Source of the DNA: Acidimicrobiaceae bacterium
Lineage (GTDB): Bacteria > Actinomycetota > Acidimicrobiia > Acidimicrobiales > Ilumatobacteraceae
Assembly (NCBI GenBank): GCA_947446815.1
Contig: CANFGT010000013.1
Span: 1 to 36,445 of the forward strand
Length of the DNA: 36,445 bases
Direction of reading: 5' to 3'
The translations under genes were made by a program, and so were the position numbers. This document shows positions 8,313 to 17,372 of this stretch, piece after piece. The notes below the pieces were generated by a model. The model had not been told where the DNA came from and searched no databases. It worked only from the letters and a program-made list of their open reading frames with translations. Each line of letters begins with the position of its first letter. Within the stretch, counting starts at the first letter, position 1.

Positions 8313-8615
8313 ATGAAGTTCAAGAAGGGCGACACCGTCCAGATCATCGCAGGTAAAGATGCCGGTTCCCAGGGCGAAATCATTCGTGTGATGCCTAAGG
8401 AAAACAAGGTCGTGGTTGAAGGTCGCAACATTGCGAAGCGCCACACCAAGGCAACCAGCCAGAACCAAAAGGCCGACATTGTCGAGAAGCCAATGCCAAT
8501 GGATGCATCCAACGTGATGCTCGTTGTCAAGGGCAAGCCAACTCGCGTCGGTTACAAAGTCAACGCCGACGGTACCAAGGTGCGCGTCGCGAAGAAGACA
8601 GGAGAGGAAGTCTGA
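8313..8615 (+). CDS. rplX: 50S ribosomal protein L24
   Basis: A 100-residue protein with a KOW motif near the N-terminus ([20 protein letters not shown]) and [14 protein letters not shown] later, as in L24, an assembly initiator for the 50S subunit. It starts 3 bases after rplN (GGAGG in the end of rplN gives the ribosome binding site) and overlaps rplE by one base. Confidence 0.95.
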   Translation: MKFKKGDTVQIIAGKDAGSQGEIIRVMPKENKVVVEGRNIAKRHTKATSQNQKADIVEKPMPMDASNVMLVVKGKPTRVGYKVNADGTKVRVAKKTGEEV

Positions 8616-9244
8616 TGGCAACCACCACAGCTCCACGCCTTAAGTCTCGTTACGACGCAGAAGTGAAGCAGGCTCTGCTTGCTCAGCTCGGTCTCGAAAA
8701 CGTGATGCAGGTTCCCAAGCTCGATAAGATCGTGATCAACATGGGTGTTGGCCGCGCAACACAGCAGCCTTCGCTGCTCGACAGCGCAGTCGCTGACCTC
8801 ACGGCGATCTCTGGTCAAAAGCCAATCGTGACCAAGTCGCGTGACTCCATCGCCGGCTTCAAGCTTCGCGAAAACCAAGCAATTGGTTGCAAGGTCACAC
8901 TTCGTGGTGACCGTATGTGGGAGTTCTTCGACCGCTTGTTGGCAATTGCCATCCCGCGTATTCGTGACTTCCGCGGACTTCCTGCACATTCGTGGGACGG
9001 CCGTGGCAACTACACCTTTGGTCTTTCGGAGCAGACAGTGTTCCCAGAAATTGAATACGACAAGATCGACGTGCCTCAGGGCATGGACATCACAATCGTG
9101 ACAACAGCAAGCAGCGACGCAGAAGGCCGTGCCCTTCTCGACGCATTCGGTTTTCCCTTCAAGCGTGGCATCGAGGGTGGACCCCCCGCACGTAAGAAGC
9201 CAAAGTCCCGTGGCCCAGTCCGCGGCGGCAAGAAGAAGAAGTAG
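8615..9244 (+). CDS. rplE: 50S ribosomal protein L5
   Basis: A 209-residue protein with the L5 hallmarks [49 protein letters not shown] and [21 protein letters not shown]5 binds 5S rRNA and contacts the P-site tRNA. It is about 20-30 residues longer than the shortest L5 proteins because of a basic tail ([18 protein letters not shown]). Confidence 0.96.
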   Translation: MATTTAPRLKSRYDAEVKQALLAQLGLENVMQVPKLDKIVINMGVGRATQQPSLLDSAVADLTAISGQKPIVTKSRDSIAGFKLRENQAIGCKVTLRGDRMWEFFDRLLAIAIPRIRDFRGLPAHSWDGRGNYTFGLSEQTVFPEIEYDKIDVPQGMDITIVTTASSDAEGRALLDAFGFPFKRGIEGGPPARKKPKSRGPVRGGKKKK

Positions 9245-9254
9245 GTAGAGGACA

Positions 9255-9440
9255 ATGGCAAAGAAGTCTCTCATTATCAGGGCAAACGCGAAGCCTAAGT
9301 TCAAGGTTCGCGCGTACACACGTTGCCGCAAGTGCGGTCGCGCTCGTTCGGTGTACCGCAAGTTCGGTTTGTGTCGTATCTGTTTCCGTGAAATGGCTCA
9401 CGCAGGTGAAATTCCTGGCGTGACCAAGGCGAGCTGGTGA
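9255..9440 (+). CDS. rpsZ: 30S ribosomal protein S14, zinc-binding type
   Basis: A 61-residue S14 of the short, zinc-binding class: two CxxC pairs (Cys24/Cys27 and Cys40/Cys43) and the ending [16 protein letters not shown]14 is in the 30S head. Many actinobacteria carry both a zinc-type S14 here and a zinc-free copy elsewhere; the second copy, if any, is outside this window. A GTAGAGGACA sequence supplies the ribosome binding site. Confidence 0.95.
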   Translation: MAKKSLIIRANAKPKFKVRAYTRCRKCGRARSVYRKFGLCRICFREMAHAGEIPGVTKASW

Positions 9441-9450
9441 GGTACCAAAA

Positions 9451-9852
9451 ATGATGACCGATCCCATCGCAGACATGCTCACACGTATCCGCAACGCCAA
9501 CGTCGCGTTGAAGGAAGTCGTTGTGATGCCATCGTCGAAGCAAAAAGTTGCTTTGGCTGAAATCCTGAAGAAGGAGGGCTACATCACTGATTTTTCAGTT
9601 GCAGCTTCCACCAAGGGTCCAGGCAATCAACTCACCGTTCAAATGAAGTACTCGAACGATCGTCACCGCACCATCAGCGGCTTGACACGTATCTCGACAC
9701 CAGGTCTTCGTGTGTATCGCAACTCAAAGGAAGTCCCACGCGTGTTGGGCGGCCTTGGTGTTGCAGTTCTGTCCACTAGCCAAGGTCTCATGACCGACCG
9801 TGAAGCGCGTAAGCGCAAGGTCGGCGGCGAAGTCCTGTGCTTCGTGTGGTGA
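9451..9852 (+). CDS. rpsH: 30S ribosomal protein S8
   Basis: A 133-residue protein starting [15 protein letters not shown] and ending [21 protein letters not shown], both diagnostic for S8. S8 binds the central domain of 16S rRNA and in E. coli represses the spc operon. The two adjacent ATG codons at 9451 and 9454 cannot be separated; the first is used here. Confidence 0.96.
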   Translation: MMTDPIADMLTRIRNANVALKEVVVMPSSKQKVALAEILKKEGYITDFSVAASTKGPGNQLTVQMKYSNDRHRTISGLTRISTPGLRVYRNSKEVPRVLGGLGVAVLSTSQGLMTDREARKRKVGGEVLCFVW

Positions 9853-9877
9853 CCCCGGGACGAAAGTAGGAAACGAA

Positions 9878-10417
9878 ATGTCACGTATCGGCAAAGCCCC
9901 CATCGCAATTCCATCAGGTGTTGACGTCACGATCTCTGGTCAGCACGTCACCGTGAAGGGTCCTAAGGGAACACTTTCGCGGACCATTCCTGGTGAGATT
10001 GTGGTTCGTAAAGAAGAGTCCACTCTTCTTGTAGAGCGTCCAAACGATGAGCGCCAAAATCGCTCATTGCATGGTCTCTCACGCACACTCGTCAACAACA
10101 TGGTCGTTGGTGTCACCGAAGGTTTCACCAAAGAGCTTGAAATTGTTGGTGTTGGTTACCGTGCTGAAGCACAAGGTGCAAACCTTCGCCTCGCACTTGG
10201 TTTCTCTCACCCAGTCAACGTTCCTGCACCAGACGGAATTACTTTCGAAATCCCCGTACAGACTCGCGTCATCGTTAAGGGCATCGATAAGGAACTCGTT
10301 GGTCAAGTAGCAGCAAACATTCGCAGCATTCGCAAGCCTGAGCCTTACAAGGGCAAGGGTGTGCGTTACGCAGGCGAGCGCATTCTCCGCAAGGCCGGCA
10401 AGACCGGCAAGAAGTGA
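9878..10417 (+). CDS. rplF: 50S ribosomal protein L6
   Basis: A 179-residue protein, the usual L6 length, beginning [16 protein letters not shown] and containing the C-terminal signature [16 protein letters not shown]6 lies near the sarcin-ricin loop and the factor-binding site. The reading frame is open further upstream (to about 9800, inside rpsH), but the ATG at 9878 gives the conserved N-terminus and is chosen for that reason. Confidence 0.96.
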   Translation: MSRIGKAPIAIPSGVDVTISGQHVTVKGPKGTLSRTIPGEIVVRKEESTLLVERPNDERQNRSLHGLSRTLVNNMVVGVTEGFTKELEIVGVGYRAEAQGANLRLALGFSHPVNVPAPDGITFEIPVQTRVIVKGIDKELVGQVAANIRSIRKPEPYKGKGVRYAGERILRKAGKTGKK

Positions 10418-10438
10418 TTCGGTAACAAAGGTTTCACC

Positions 10439-10804
10439 ATGGCAAACATCGCAAGAATCCGTCGCGAATCGCGACTCCGCCGCCACCGTCGCGTGCGTAA
10501 GAAGATCCACGGCACAGCAGAACGTCCACGTCTTGCTGTTCACCGTACAAACAAGCATTTCAACATGCAGCTCATCAACGATGATCTCGGCCACACAATT
10601 GCCGCAGCATCATCTGTTGAAACCAACATGCGTAGCACCAGTGGTGCAACCGTGTCGGCGGCAACTGCAGTTGGACAATTAATCGCACAACGCGCTAAGG
10701 CAGCAGGCGTTTCCACGGTCGTGTTCGACCGCGGTGGCTTTGCTTACCACGGTCGCGTTGCCGCTGCGGCGGAAGCCGCCCGTGAAGCAGGACTGGAATT
10801 CTGA
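10439..10804 (+). CDS. rplR: 50S ribosomal protein L18
   Basis: A 121-residue protein with the L18 pattern: basic N-terminus ([20 protein letters not shown]), [16 protein letters not shown], and [20 protein letters not shown] near the end. L18 binds 5S rRNA together with L5. The stop overlaps the rpsE ATG (TGATG). Confidence 0.96.
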   Translation: MANIARIRRESRLRRHRRVRKKIHGTAERPRLAVHRTNKHFNMQLINDDLGHTIAAASSVETNMRSTSGATVSAATAVGQLIAQRAKAAGVSTVVFDRGGFAYHGRVAAAAEAAREAGLEF

Positions 10805-11391
10805 TGAGCAATTTCAATAACTCGTTCGCAAACGCGACACCACCAGAGCCAGGCGCACTTCGTGAGTCGCGCGTCATTCACATCAACCGCGTTGCAAAGG
10901 TTGTGAAGGGTGGACGTCGTTTCTCTTTCACCGCACTCGTTGTTGTCGGTGATGGCAATGGTCGCGTTGGTCTTGGTTACGGAAAGGCAAAGGAAGTTCC
11001 TTTGGCAATCCAGAAGGGCACCGAAGAAGCAAAGCGCAATTTGTTCGACGTTGCGCTTGCAGGCAGCACCATCATTCACCCCATCCTCGGAATCTCCGGT
11101 GCAGGTCGCGTGCTCTTGAAGCCCGCAGCTCCCGGTACTGGTGTTATCGCCGGTGGTGCAGCTCGCATCATTCTTGAAGAAGCAGGCATTCACGACGTGC
11201 TCGCAAAGTCTCTCGGTTCAGCAAATGCAATCAACGTTGCACGCGCCACCATTGAAGGCCTTCGTCAGTTGCAGCGTCCAGACGTTGTTGCAAAGCGTCG
11301 CGGCATTCCTGCCGAGTCATTTGTTCCAAAGGGAATGCTCAAGGCATACACCGATCGCCAGAAGGCGCTCGCTGCTGGAGAGGTTCATTAA
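10804..11391 (+). CDS. rpsE: 30S ribosomal protein S5
   Basis: A 195-residue protein with the double-stranded RNA-binding-like domain of S5 ([34 protein letters not shown]) and the C-terminal part with [21 protein letters not shown]5 affects decoding accuracy. The first 20 residues (Asn/Ala/Pro-rich) and the tail from about 175 are extra compared with E. coli S5 (about 167 residues), as in many actinobacteria. Confidence 0.96.
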   Translation: MSNFNNSFANATPPEPGALRESRVIHINRVAKVVKGGRRFSFTALVVVGDGNGRVGLGYGKAKEVPLAIQKGTEEAKRNLFDVALAGSTIIHPILGISGAGRVLLKPAAPGTGVIAGGAARIILEEAGIHDVLAKSLGSANAINVARATIEGLRQLQRPDVVAKRRGIPAESFVPKGMLKAYTDRQKALAAGEVH

Positions 11392-11393
11392 TC

Positions 11394-11582
11394 ATGGCTG
11401 AGAAGACAATCACCGTCACACTCAAGCGTTCAAAGATCGGCGCAAAGCCAAAGACACGCGGAACACTTCGCGCACTTGGCCTCAGCAAGATTGGCGACAC
11501 CAACACCGTTCCTGATCGTCCGGAAATTCGCGGCATGATTGCTCGCGTTCCGCACTTGATTGAAGTACAGGAGAACAACTGA
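11394..11582 (+). CDS. rpmD: 50S ribosomal protein L30
   Basis: A 62-residue protein with the L30 pattern ITVTLKRSKIGAKPKTRGTL followed by LGLSKIGDTNTVPDRPEIRG. It starts 2 bases after rpsE with GGAGAGG as ribosome binding site, in its usual position between rpsE and rplO. Confidence 0.95.
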   Translation: MAEKTITVTLKRSKIGAKPKTRGTLRALGLSKIGDTNTVPDRPEIRGMIARVPHLIEVQENN

Positions 11583-11584
11583 TC

Positions 11585-12076
11585 ATGCGCGTAGATGAAC
11601 TCGCACCAGCACCAGGAAGTGCCCACCGCGCCAAGCGCAAGGGTCGTGGTACAGGCGGTAAGGGCGGTAAGACCGCAGGCCGTGGTACCAAGGGTCAGCA
11701 GTCGCGTGGTCGCGGCAAGGTTGCACGTGGTTTCGAAGGTGGCCAGATGCCGCTTAAGCAGCGCGTACCAAAGCTCAAGGGATTCAATAACCCCTTCCGC
11801 GTTGAGTACTACGCAGTGAACCTCGATTCCCTCCAGGAATTAGGCATGAACGAAGTCAACCCACAAATCCTCATGGATAAGGGTGTTGCTCACAAGGGAA
11901 CCCTCGTCAAGGTTCTTGGCCGTGGCGAACTTTCTGTTGCTGTCAAAGTCTCTGCACACGCAGTATCAAAGAGCGCTGAAAAGGCGATCCTTGCTGCTGG
12001 TGGATCCGTGACCATTTTGCCATTGCCACACAAGATTCGTCCTCCGGCAAACGGCAACCAGTTCACCAACCGCTAA
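11585..12076 (+). CDS. rplO: 50S ribosomal protein L15
   Basis: A 163-residue protein. The glycine- and arginine-rich N-terminal extension that threads through 23S rRNA is clear (KRKGRGTGGKGGKTAGRGTK, then GFEGGQMPLKQRVPKLKG). The globular C-terminal domain ends in a basic tail. L15 is a late-assembly protein of the 50S subunit. It is followed by secY after 44 bases. Confidence 0.96.
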   Translation: MRVDELAPAPGSAHRAKRKGRGTGGKGGKTAGRGTKGQQSRGRGKVARGFEGGQMPLKQRVPKLKGFNNPFRVEYYAVNLDSLQELGMNEVNPQILMDKGVAHKGTLVKVLGRGELSVAVKVSAHAVSKSAEKAILAAGGSVTILPLPHKIRPPANGNQFTNR

Positions 12077-12120
12077 CCCGCGTCGCGCTGTATTAGCTCG
12101 ATTGCGATAAGGAGTCACAC

Positions 12121-13440
12121 GTGTTCTCAAACCTGAAGAACATCTTCAAGGTAGAAGATCTTCGCAAGAAGGTGTTCTTCACTTTCTTGATGATCATGGT
12201 GTATCGCTTTGGTGTTTCACTTCGCGTTCCCGGTGTTGACTCGGGCGCAGTTGCACAACTTCGTCAAGCAGCAAAATCACAAGGCGCACTCGGATTCCTC
12301 AACCTGTTCTCAGGTGGAGCATTCGGTTCGTTCTCTATTTTTGCGCTTGGCATCATGCCGTACATCACGGCCAGCATCATCATGCAGGTGCTCAACGTTG
12401 TTATTCCTAAATTGCAGGAGTGGCAAGAGCTGGGCGCCGTTGGTCAACGCAAGATCACACAGTGGACTCGTTACGTAGCAATTGCTATCGCGTTGTTACA
12501 GGGTTCTGGTCTGACATTCATCTTCGGTCAAGGTAAGGGCAGCGCATTCTTTGGTGCAGCTGCAAAGGCACCAGATGTTGTGTTGCTCGATCCATTCATG
12601 CCCCGTGCATTGTTGGTGATTCCAACTCTCGTAGCAGGTACTGCCTTCCTCATGTGGGTCGGCGAGCTCATCAGTCAGCGCGGAATTTCCAACGGAATGT
12701 CTGTTCTGATTTTTGCATCGATTGTTTCTGGTCTTCCTTACAACTACTACTCAATTTTGCAAAGCAAGAAGTTCATCGTCTTCGCTGTATTGGTAGCGGT
12801 TTCATTCGGCATTCTTGCTGCGGTAGTTCGTGTTGAACTCGGCCAACGTCGCATTCCTGTGCAGTTTGCGAAGCGTGTAGTTGGTCGTCGTATGACCGGT
12901 GGCCAGAGCACCTACATTCCACTCAAGGTGAACCAAGCCGGTGTTGTTCCCATCATCTTTGCTTCATCTGTTTTGTTGCTTCCAGTTCTTGCATCGAACA
13001 TGTTGGGTAGCGCAGAAGGCTGGCGTGGTTCCATCGCAAGTTTTGTCAATGATTACTTGGTGAATAGCCAGAACATGGTGTACATCACTGGCTTCTTCAT
13101 GCTGATCATTGCGTTTGCGTATTTCTACAACTCCATTGCGTTTGACCCCATTCGTCAAGCAGATCAGTTGCGTCAGCAAGGTGGATTCATTCCAGGTATT
13201 CGTCCTGGACCACAGACCGAGCGCTACTTGGCAAAGGCTGTTAACCGCATCACATTGCCCGGAGCAGTGTTTGTTGGCTCGATTGCAATCCTCCCGTACA
13301 TCATTCTGTGGGTGGGCGACGTGAAGTCGTTCCCATTCGCTGGTACGACAGTGCTCATTGCTGTTGGTGTTGCTCTTGAAATCATGCGTCAGATCGACAG
13401 CCAACTCATGCTCCGCAACTATGAGGGCTTCTTGAAGTGA
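12121..13440 (+). CDS. secY: Protein translocase subunit SecY
   Basis: A 439-residue integral membrane protein with about ten hydrophobic segments, forming the channel of the Sec translocon with SecE and SecG. Conserved parts include MIMVYRFGVSLRVPGVD, FSIFALGIMPYITASIIMQV (plug and TM2 region), the cytosolic loop with RRIPVQFAKRVVG, and FIPGIRPGPQTERYL. It starts with GTG at 12121, preceded by AAGGAG at a suitable distance. It follows rplO, the usual spc operon arrangement. Confidence 0.96.
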   Translation: MFSNLKNIFKVEDLRKKVFFTFLMIMVYRFGVSLRVPGVDSGAVAQLRQAAKSQGALGFLNLFSGGAFGSFSIFALGIMPYITASIIMQVLNVVIPKLQEWQELGAVGQRKITQWTRYVAIAIALLQGSGLTFIFGQGKGSAFFGAAAKAPDVVLLDPFMPRALLVIPTLVAGTAFLMWVGELISQRGISNGMSVLIFASIVSGLPYNYYSILQSKKFIVFAVLVAVSFGILAAVVRVELGQRRIPVQFAKRVVGRRMTGGQSTYIPLKVNQAGVVPIIFASSVLLLPVLASNMLGSAEGWRGSIASFVNDYLVNSQNMVYITGFFMLIIAFAYFYNSIAFDPIRQADQLRQQGGFIPGIRPGPQTERYLAKAVNRITLPGAVFVGSIAILPYIILWVGDVKSFPFAGTTVLIAVGVALEIMRQIDSQLMLRNYEGFLK

Positions 13441-13460
13441 TCCTTCCTTCGGGAGCGGAT
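13440..13460 (+). other. UUCG-loop hairpin between secY and adk
   Basis: ATCC and TCC pair with GGA and GGAT around a TTCG loop, with a small internal mismatch. There is no T-tract, so it is not a clear terminator; it may reduce read-through or stabilise the secY mRNA end. A T/A-rich TAGGTATAGG stretch follows (13464-13473), 5 to 9 bases before the adk ATG, and could be a -10 region. Confidence 0.35.
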
Positions 13461-13478
13461 TGCTAGGTATAGGTCACG

Positions 13479-14135
13479 ATGAATTCCGGTGCGCGGTTAG
13501 TGCTATTGGGTCGCCAGGGTGCGGGCAAGGGCACCCAGTGTGTGCGTTTGTCGCGCCACTTTGTCGTTCCTCATATCTCGACCGGGGACATGTTGCGCGC
13601 TGCGGTTCGTGAAGGCACTGAATTGGGTCTGATGGCGAAAGCGGTCATCGACGCGGGAAATCTCGTGGGCGACGAAATCATGATTGGTCTTGTCGAAGAG
13701 CGGATTCAAGCTGATGATGCGCGTGAGCGCGGCTACATCCTCGACGGATTCCCTCGCACCGTTGCCCAAGCAGTCTCCTTGGATGTCATCACTCAATCGA
13801 GCCCCCTCGACGTCGTGGTCGACCTTGTGGTGCCCCGTGATCTCGTTCTTTCCCGTCTCTCGGCCCGTCGCGTCTGTCGCGACTGCGGCGCCAACTTCCA
13901 GGCGTCGGGCTCTGAGTCCAGCCCCTGGACCTGCGACAACTGTGGGGGAGACGTCGTCCAGCGCGACGATGACACCCCCGACGCCATTAATAAGCGTCTA
14001 GATCTTTACGAGACCCAGACCCAGCCCCTCATTGATTTCTACGGGGAATCTGGCCGTCTCGCCCAAATCGACGGGGTGGGTAGCCCCGACGAAGTGTTTG
14101 CCCGCCTCACCAAGGCGGTCGAACAAAGGCTCTAA
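13479..14135 (+). CDS. adk: Adenylate kinase, long form with four-cysteine lid
   Basis: Converts ATP + AMP to 2 ADP in the cytoplasm. The P-loop is GRQGAGKGT (11-19); HISTGDMLR and [10 protein letters not shown] (AMP binding) follow. The lid domain at about 125-165 carries four cysteines (Cys133, Cys136, Cys152, Cys155), the arrangement that binds zinc in Gram-positive long-form adenylate kinases. At 218 residues it is the long form, whereas Mycobacterium has a short lid. The 3' half (about 13800-14100) has a visibly more C/G-run-rich composition than secY. The next gene is infA; the map gene often found here is missing. Confidence 0.95.
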   Translation: MNSGARLVLLGRQGAGKGTQCVRLSRHFVVPHISTGDMLRAAVREGTELGLMAKAVIDAGNLVGDEIMIGLVEERIQADDARERGYILDGFPRTVAQAVSLDVITQSSPLDVVVDLVVPRDLVLSRLSARRVCRDCGANFQASGSESSPWTCDNCGGDVVQRDDDTPDAINKRLDLYETQTQPLIDFYGESGRLAQIDGVGSPDEVFARLTKAVEQRL

Positions 14136-14211
14136 GTACTACTTGGTGCTTAGGAAATGCGCCGATAGCATTGCCACTCGCCCCTATTGCAGGTCTGCTA
14201 ATGGGGGCACC

Positions 14212-14463
14212 ATGTCCCAACAATTTAAGGAGGCCATCCTGGCCAATCCAAAGGAAGATGCGATCGTGCTGGAAGGCACGATTCTCGAATCACTACCGAA
14301 CGCAATGTTTCGTGTGGAGTTAGAGAACGGACACAAAGTGTTGGCGCACATCTCCGGAAAAATGCGTATGCATTACATCCGAATTCTTCCCGGTGACAAA
14401 GTCCAGGTTGAGCTGACTCCATACGACCTCACCCGCGGTCGTATCACATACCGCTTCAAGTGA
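14212..14463 (+). CDS. infA: Translation initiation factor IF-1
   Basis: An 83-residue OB-fold protein with the nearly invariant IF-1 core: [62 protein letters not shown]-1 blocks the A site during initiation. The N-terminus ([18 protein letters not shown]) is about 10 residues longer than the common MAKKD start, but no ATG closer to the core exists. The frame is open upstream into adk (to about 14032), yet the ATG at 14212 is the last one before the conserved domain. A TAATGG box 7 bases before the ATG could be a -10 element. Confidence 0.95.
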   Translation: MSQQFKEAILANPKEDAIVLEGTILESLPNAMFRVELENGHKVLAHISGKMRMHYIRILPGDKVQVELTPYDLTRGRITYRFK

Positions 14464-14470
14464 GAACGCA

Positions 14471-14584
14471 ATGAAAGTACGCCCGAGCGTCAAAAAAATC
14501 TGTGAGAAGTGCAAGATCATCCGTCGTCACGGGCGTGTGATGGTGATCTGCGAAAACCCCCGGCACAAGCAGCGCCAGGGCTAA
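14471..14584 (+). CDS. rpmJ: 50S ribosomal protein L36, zinc-binding type
   Basis: A 37-codon gene: [20 protein letters not shown] followed by [17 protein letters not shown]. It has the zinc ligands Cys11, Cys14, Cys27 and His32, i.e. the cysteine-containing form. L36 lies near the base of the L7/L12 stalk. It starts 7 bases after infA and is followed by rpsM, the standard order infA-rpmJ-rpsM. Confidence 0.96.
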   Translation: MKVRPSVKKICEKCKIIRRHGRVMVICENPRHKQRQG

Positions 14585-14611
14585 GAAAGTCAACGAAGGA
14601 AACGTAACAAC

Positions 14612-14989
14612 ATGGCACGTATTGCTGGAGTCGACATCCCACGCGAAAAGCGTTTGGTGATTTCTTTGACATACATTTTTGGTATCGGAAGTCCAACTGC
14701 ACAGAAGATCTGTCTTGCAACTGGACTCAATGAGAGCACTCGCGTTCGCGATCTCACCGAAGACGAAGTAAATCGCATCCGCGCATGGGTCGATCAAAAC
14801 ATCACCGTCGAAGGTGACCTTCGCCGCGATGTTCAACAGGACATCAAGCGCAAAATCGAAATCGGATGCCTTCAGGGCGTTCGTCATCGCAAGGGTCTTC
14901 CCGTTCGTGGACAGCGCACGCACACAAATGCGCGCACACGTAAGGGACCAAAGAAGACCGTTGCAAACAAGAAGAAGGCAGTGAGGTAG
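14612..14989 (+). CDS. rpsM: 30S ribosomal protein S13
   Basis: A 125-residue protein starting [20 protein letters not shown], with the helix-hairpin-helix region ([16 protein letters not shown]) and the basic C-terminus ([20 protein letters not shown], then [17 protein letters not shown]). S13 contacts the P-site tRNA and bridges to the 50S subunit. AAGGAAA lies 10 bases before the ATG. Confidence 0.97.
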   Translation: MARIAGVDIPREKRLVISLTYIFGIGSPTAQKICLATGLNESTRVRDLTEDEVNRIRAWVDQNITVEGDLRRDVQQDIKRKIEIGCLQGVRHRKGLPVRGQRTHTNARTRKGPKKTVANKKKAVR

Positions 14990-14993
14990 AACC

Positions 14994-15392
14994 ATGGCCA
15001 AGGCACAAGCAGGCGGACGTCGTCCACGCAAGCGCGAGCGCAAGAACGTCACTTCTGGTGTGGTTCACATCAAGAGCTCGTTCAACAACACAATCGTTTC
15101 CATCACCGACATGGAAGGCAACGTCATTTCGTGGGCGTCTTCTGGCGGCGTTGGATTCAAGGGTTCACGCAAGTCAACTCCGTTCGCCGCACAGATGGCA
15201 GCAGAGAAGGCCGGCAAGGCAGCAATGGAGCATGGTCTTCGTCGCGCTGAGGTTCACGTGAAGGGACCAGGTTCTGGTCGCGACACTGCATTGCGTTCTA
15301 TCCAGAACTTGGGTATCGAAGTATCCGGCATCAAGGACGTCACCCCCGTTCCACACAATGGTTGCCGCCAGCCAAAGCGTCGTAGGAGCTAA
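14994..15392 (+). CDS. rpsK: 30S ribosomal protein S11
   Basis: A 132-residue protein with the S11 signatures [40 protein letters not shown] and [19 protein letters not shown], ending [14 protein letters not shown]11 forms the 30S platform with S6 and S18. It begins 4 bases after rpsM and ends 2 bases before rpsD. Confidence 0.97.
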   Translation: MAKAQAGGRRPRKRERKNVTSGVVHIKSSFNNTIVSITDMEGNVISWASSGGVGFKGSRKSTPFAAQMAAEKAGKAAMEHGLRRAEVHVKGPGSGRDTALRSIQNLGIEVSGIKDVTPVPHNGCRQPKRRRS

Positions 15393-15394
15393 TC

Positions 15395-16006
<612 letters not shown>

Positions 16007-16033
16007 TCGAAAGACTTTCCAGAGGAGAGCATC

Positions 16034-16966
16034 ATGCTTGTTATTCAGCGTCCTTCCGTCGAGGCAATCGGCGAAGATCATCCAACACGTCAGCGTTTTG
16101 CTGTCGGCCCACTTGAGCCAGGCTTCGGCCACACCATTGGTAACTCATTGCGCCGCACACTGTTGTCGTCCATTCCAGGTGCAGCAATCACCACTGTCAA
16201 GTTTGATGGCATTGAACATGAGTTCACCACCATCAAGGGCATGACAGAAGATGTCACCGAGTTCATCATGAACTTGAAGGACGTCGTCGTTGTCTCGCAG
16301 AATGACGAACCAGTCGTTCTTCGCGTTGACATCTCCGGTCCTGCAACGTTCACCGCTGGTGACATTCAGACAACTGCTGATGTTCAAATCCTCAACCCAT
16401 CGCTGCATCTCGCAACGTTGAATGCAGGTGGACAACTTGGTCTTGACATCACCATCGAGCGTGGCCGTGGCTACCTCTCGACAGAGCGTGATGCTGAGAG
16501 CCGCGTCATTGGTGTTATCCCCATCGATGCAATCTTCTCGCCAGTGCGCCGTGTCAACTTCGATGTTGAGCCAACACGTGTTGCACAGAGCACCAACTAC
16601 GACAAGCTCATCGTTGACATTGAAACCGATGGTTCCATCTCGCCACGTGAGTCGCTTGCATCTGCTGCAGCTACCTTGCGTTCGCTTGTTGAACTCATCG
16701 CGACATTGTCCGAAGAGCCACAAGCACTTGAGCTTTCTGAGCCCATGGGTGCAAACGTTGGCGTGCCTGACCTCGACCTTCCAATCGAAGATCTTGACCT
16801 CAGCGAGCGCCCACGCAACTGCCTCAAGCGCGGTCAAATCAACACGATCGGCGAATTGCTTTTGAAGAGCACCGACGACCTTCTCAACATCACAAACTTC
16901 GGCCAGAAGAGCCTCGACGAGATCATTCAGAAGCTCGACGAGCGCGGTCTCTCACTGCGCGCGTAA
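16034..16966 (+). CDS. rpoA: RNA polymerase alpha subunit
   Basis: A 310-residue protein. The N-terminal dimerisation domain (to about 228) has GPLEPGFGHTIGNSLRRTLL and the GRGYL segment. After a short acidic linker (SEPMGANVGVPDLDLPIEDL) the C-terminal domain has LKRGQINTIGELLLKSTDDL and NFGQKSLDEIIQKL, the helix-hairpin-helix part that binds UP elements and activators. It is slightly shorter than the usual 320-350. AGAGGAGAG precedes the ATG. Confidence 0.97.
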   Translation: MLVIQRPSVEAIGEDHPTRQRFAVGPLEPGFGHTIGNSLRRTLLSSIPGAAITTVKFDGIEHEFTTIKGMTEDVTEFIMNLKDVVVVSQNDEPVVLRVDISGPATFTAGDIQTTADVQILNPSLHLATLNAGGQLGLDITIERGRGYLSTERDAESRVIGVIPIDAIFSPVRRVNFDVEPTRVAQSTNYDKLIVDIETDGSISPRESLASAAATLRSLVELIATLSEEPQALELSEPMGANVGVPDLDLPIEDLDLSERPRNCLKRGQINTIGELLLKSTDDLLNITNFGQKSLDEIIQKLDERGLSLRA

Positions 16967-16990
16967 GTCCGGAATCTAAGGAGCACAACA

Positions 16991-17359
16991 ATGCCAACAC
17001 CACGTCGCGCCCCCCGCTTTGGCGGTAGTGCAGCGCACCAGCGCCTGCTCATGGCAAACATGGCAGCTTCACTGTTCGCAGCTGAAGGCATCACCACCAC
17101 AGAAGCAAAGGCAAAGGCTCTTCGCCCTATCGCCGAGAAGCTGATCACAAAGGCCAAGAAGGCTCAAGAAGACAGCCCAATGCGCGTCCACCGCATCCGT
17201 CAGATCCAGGGTTACCTCGGTGACAAGGAAATGACAGCCAAGCTGGTGAACGAAGTTGCGCCAAAGTATTTGGCACGCAACGGTGGATACACCCGCATCT
17301 TGAAGCTCGGAACCCGCCAGGGTGACGCTGCGCCAATGGCGCGCATCGAACTGGTCTGA
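16991..17359 (+). CDS. rplQ: 50S ribosomal protein L17
   Basis: A 122-residue protein starting with the conserved PRFGGSAAHQRLLMANMAAS and LFAAEGITTTEAKAKALRPI, then ending GDAAPMARIELV. L17 is at the tunnel exit side of the 50S subunit. AAGGAG is placed ideally before the ATG. It is the last ribosomal gene of this long operon and truA follows 13 bases later. Confidence 0.96.
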   Translation: MPTPRRAPRFGGSAAHQRLLMANMAASLFAAEGITTTEAKAKALRPIAEKLITKAKKAQEDSPMRVHRIRQIQGYLGDKEMTAKLVNEVAPKYLARNGGYTRILKLGTRQGDAAPMARIELV

Positions 17360-17372
17360 GTTCACCCCGGTC

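Noticed and set aside
8552..9361. 269-codon open frame on the minus strand across rplE and rpsZ
   Set aside because: Antisense to well conserved ribosomal genes and without recognisable motifs.
9800..9877. Upstream extension of the rplF frame into rpsH
   Set aside because: The ATG at 9878 gives the conserved L6 N-terminus (SRIGKAPI) and avoids overlap with rpsH.
14032..14211. Upstream extension of the infA frame into adk
   Set aside because: IF-1 is a protein of about 70-85 residues; the ATG at 14212 gives the normal size and the extension would overlap adk by 100 bases.
17322..17372. Upstream start for truA within rplQ
   Set aside because: The extra 17 residues overlap rplQ and are not TruA-like; the ATG at 17373 lies just after the rplQ stop.
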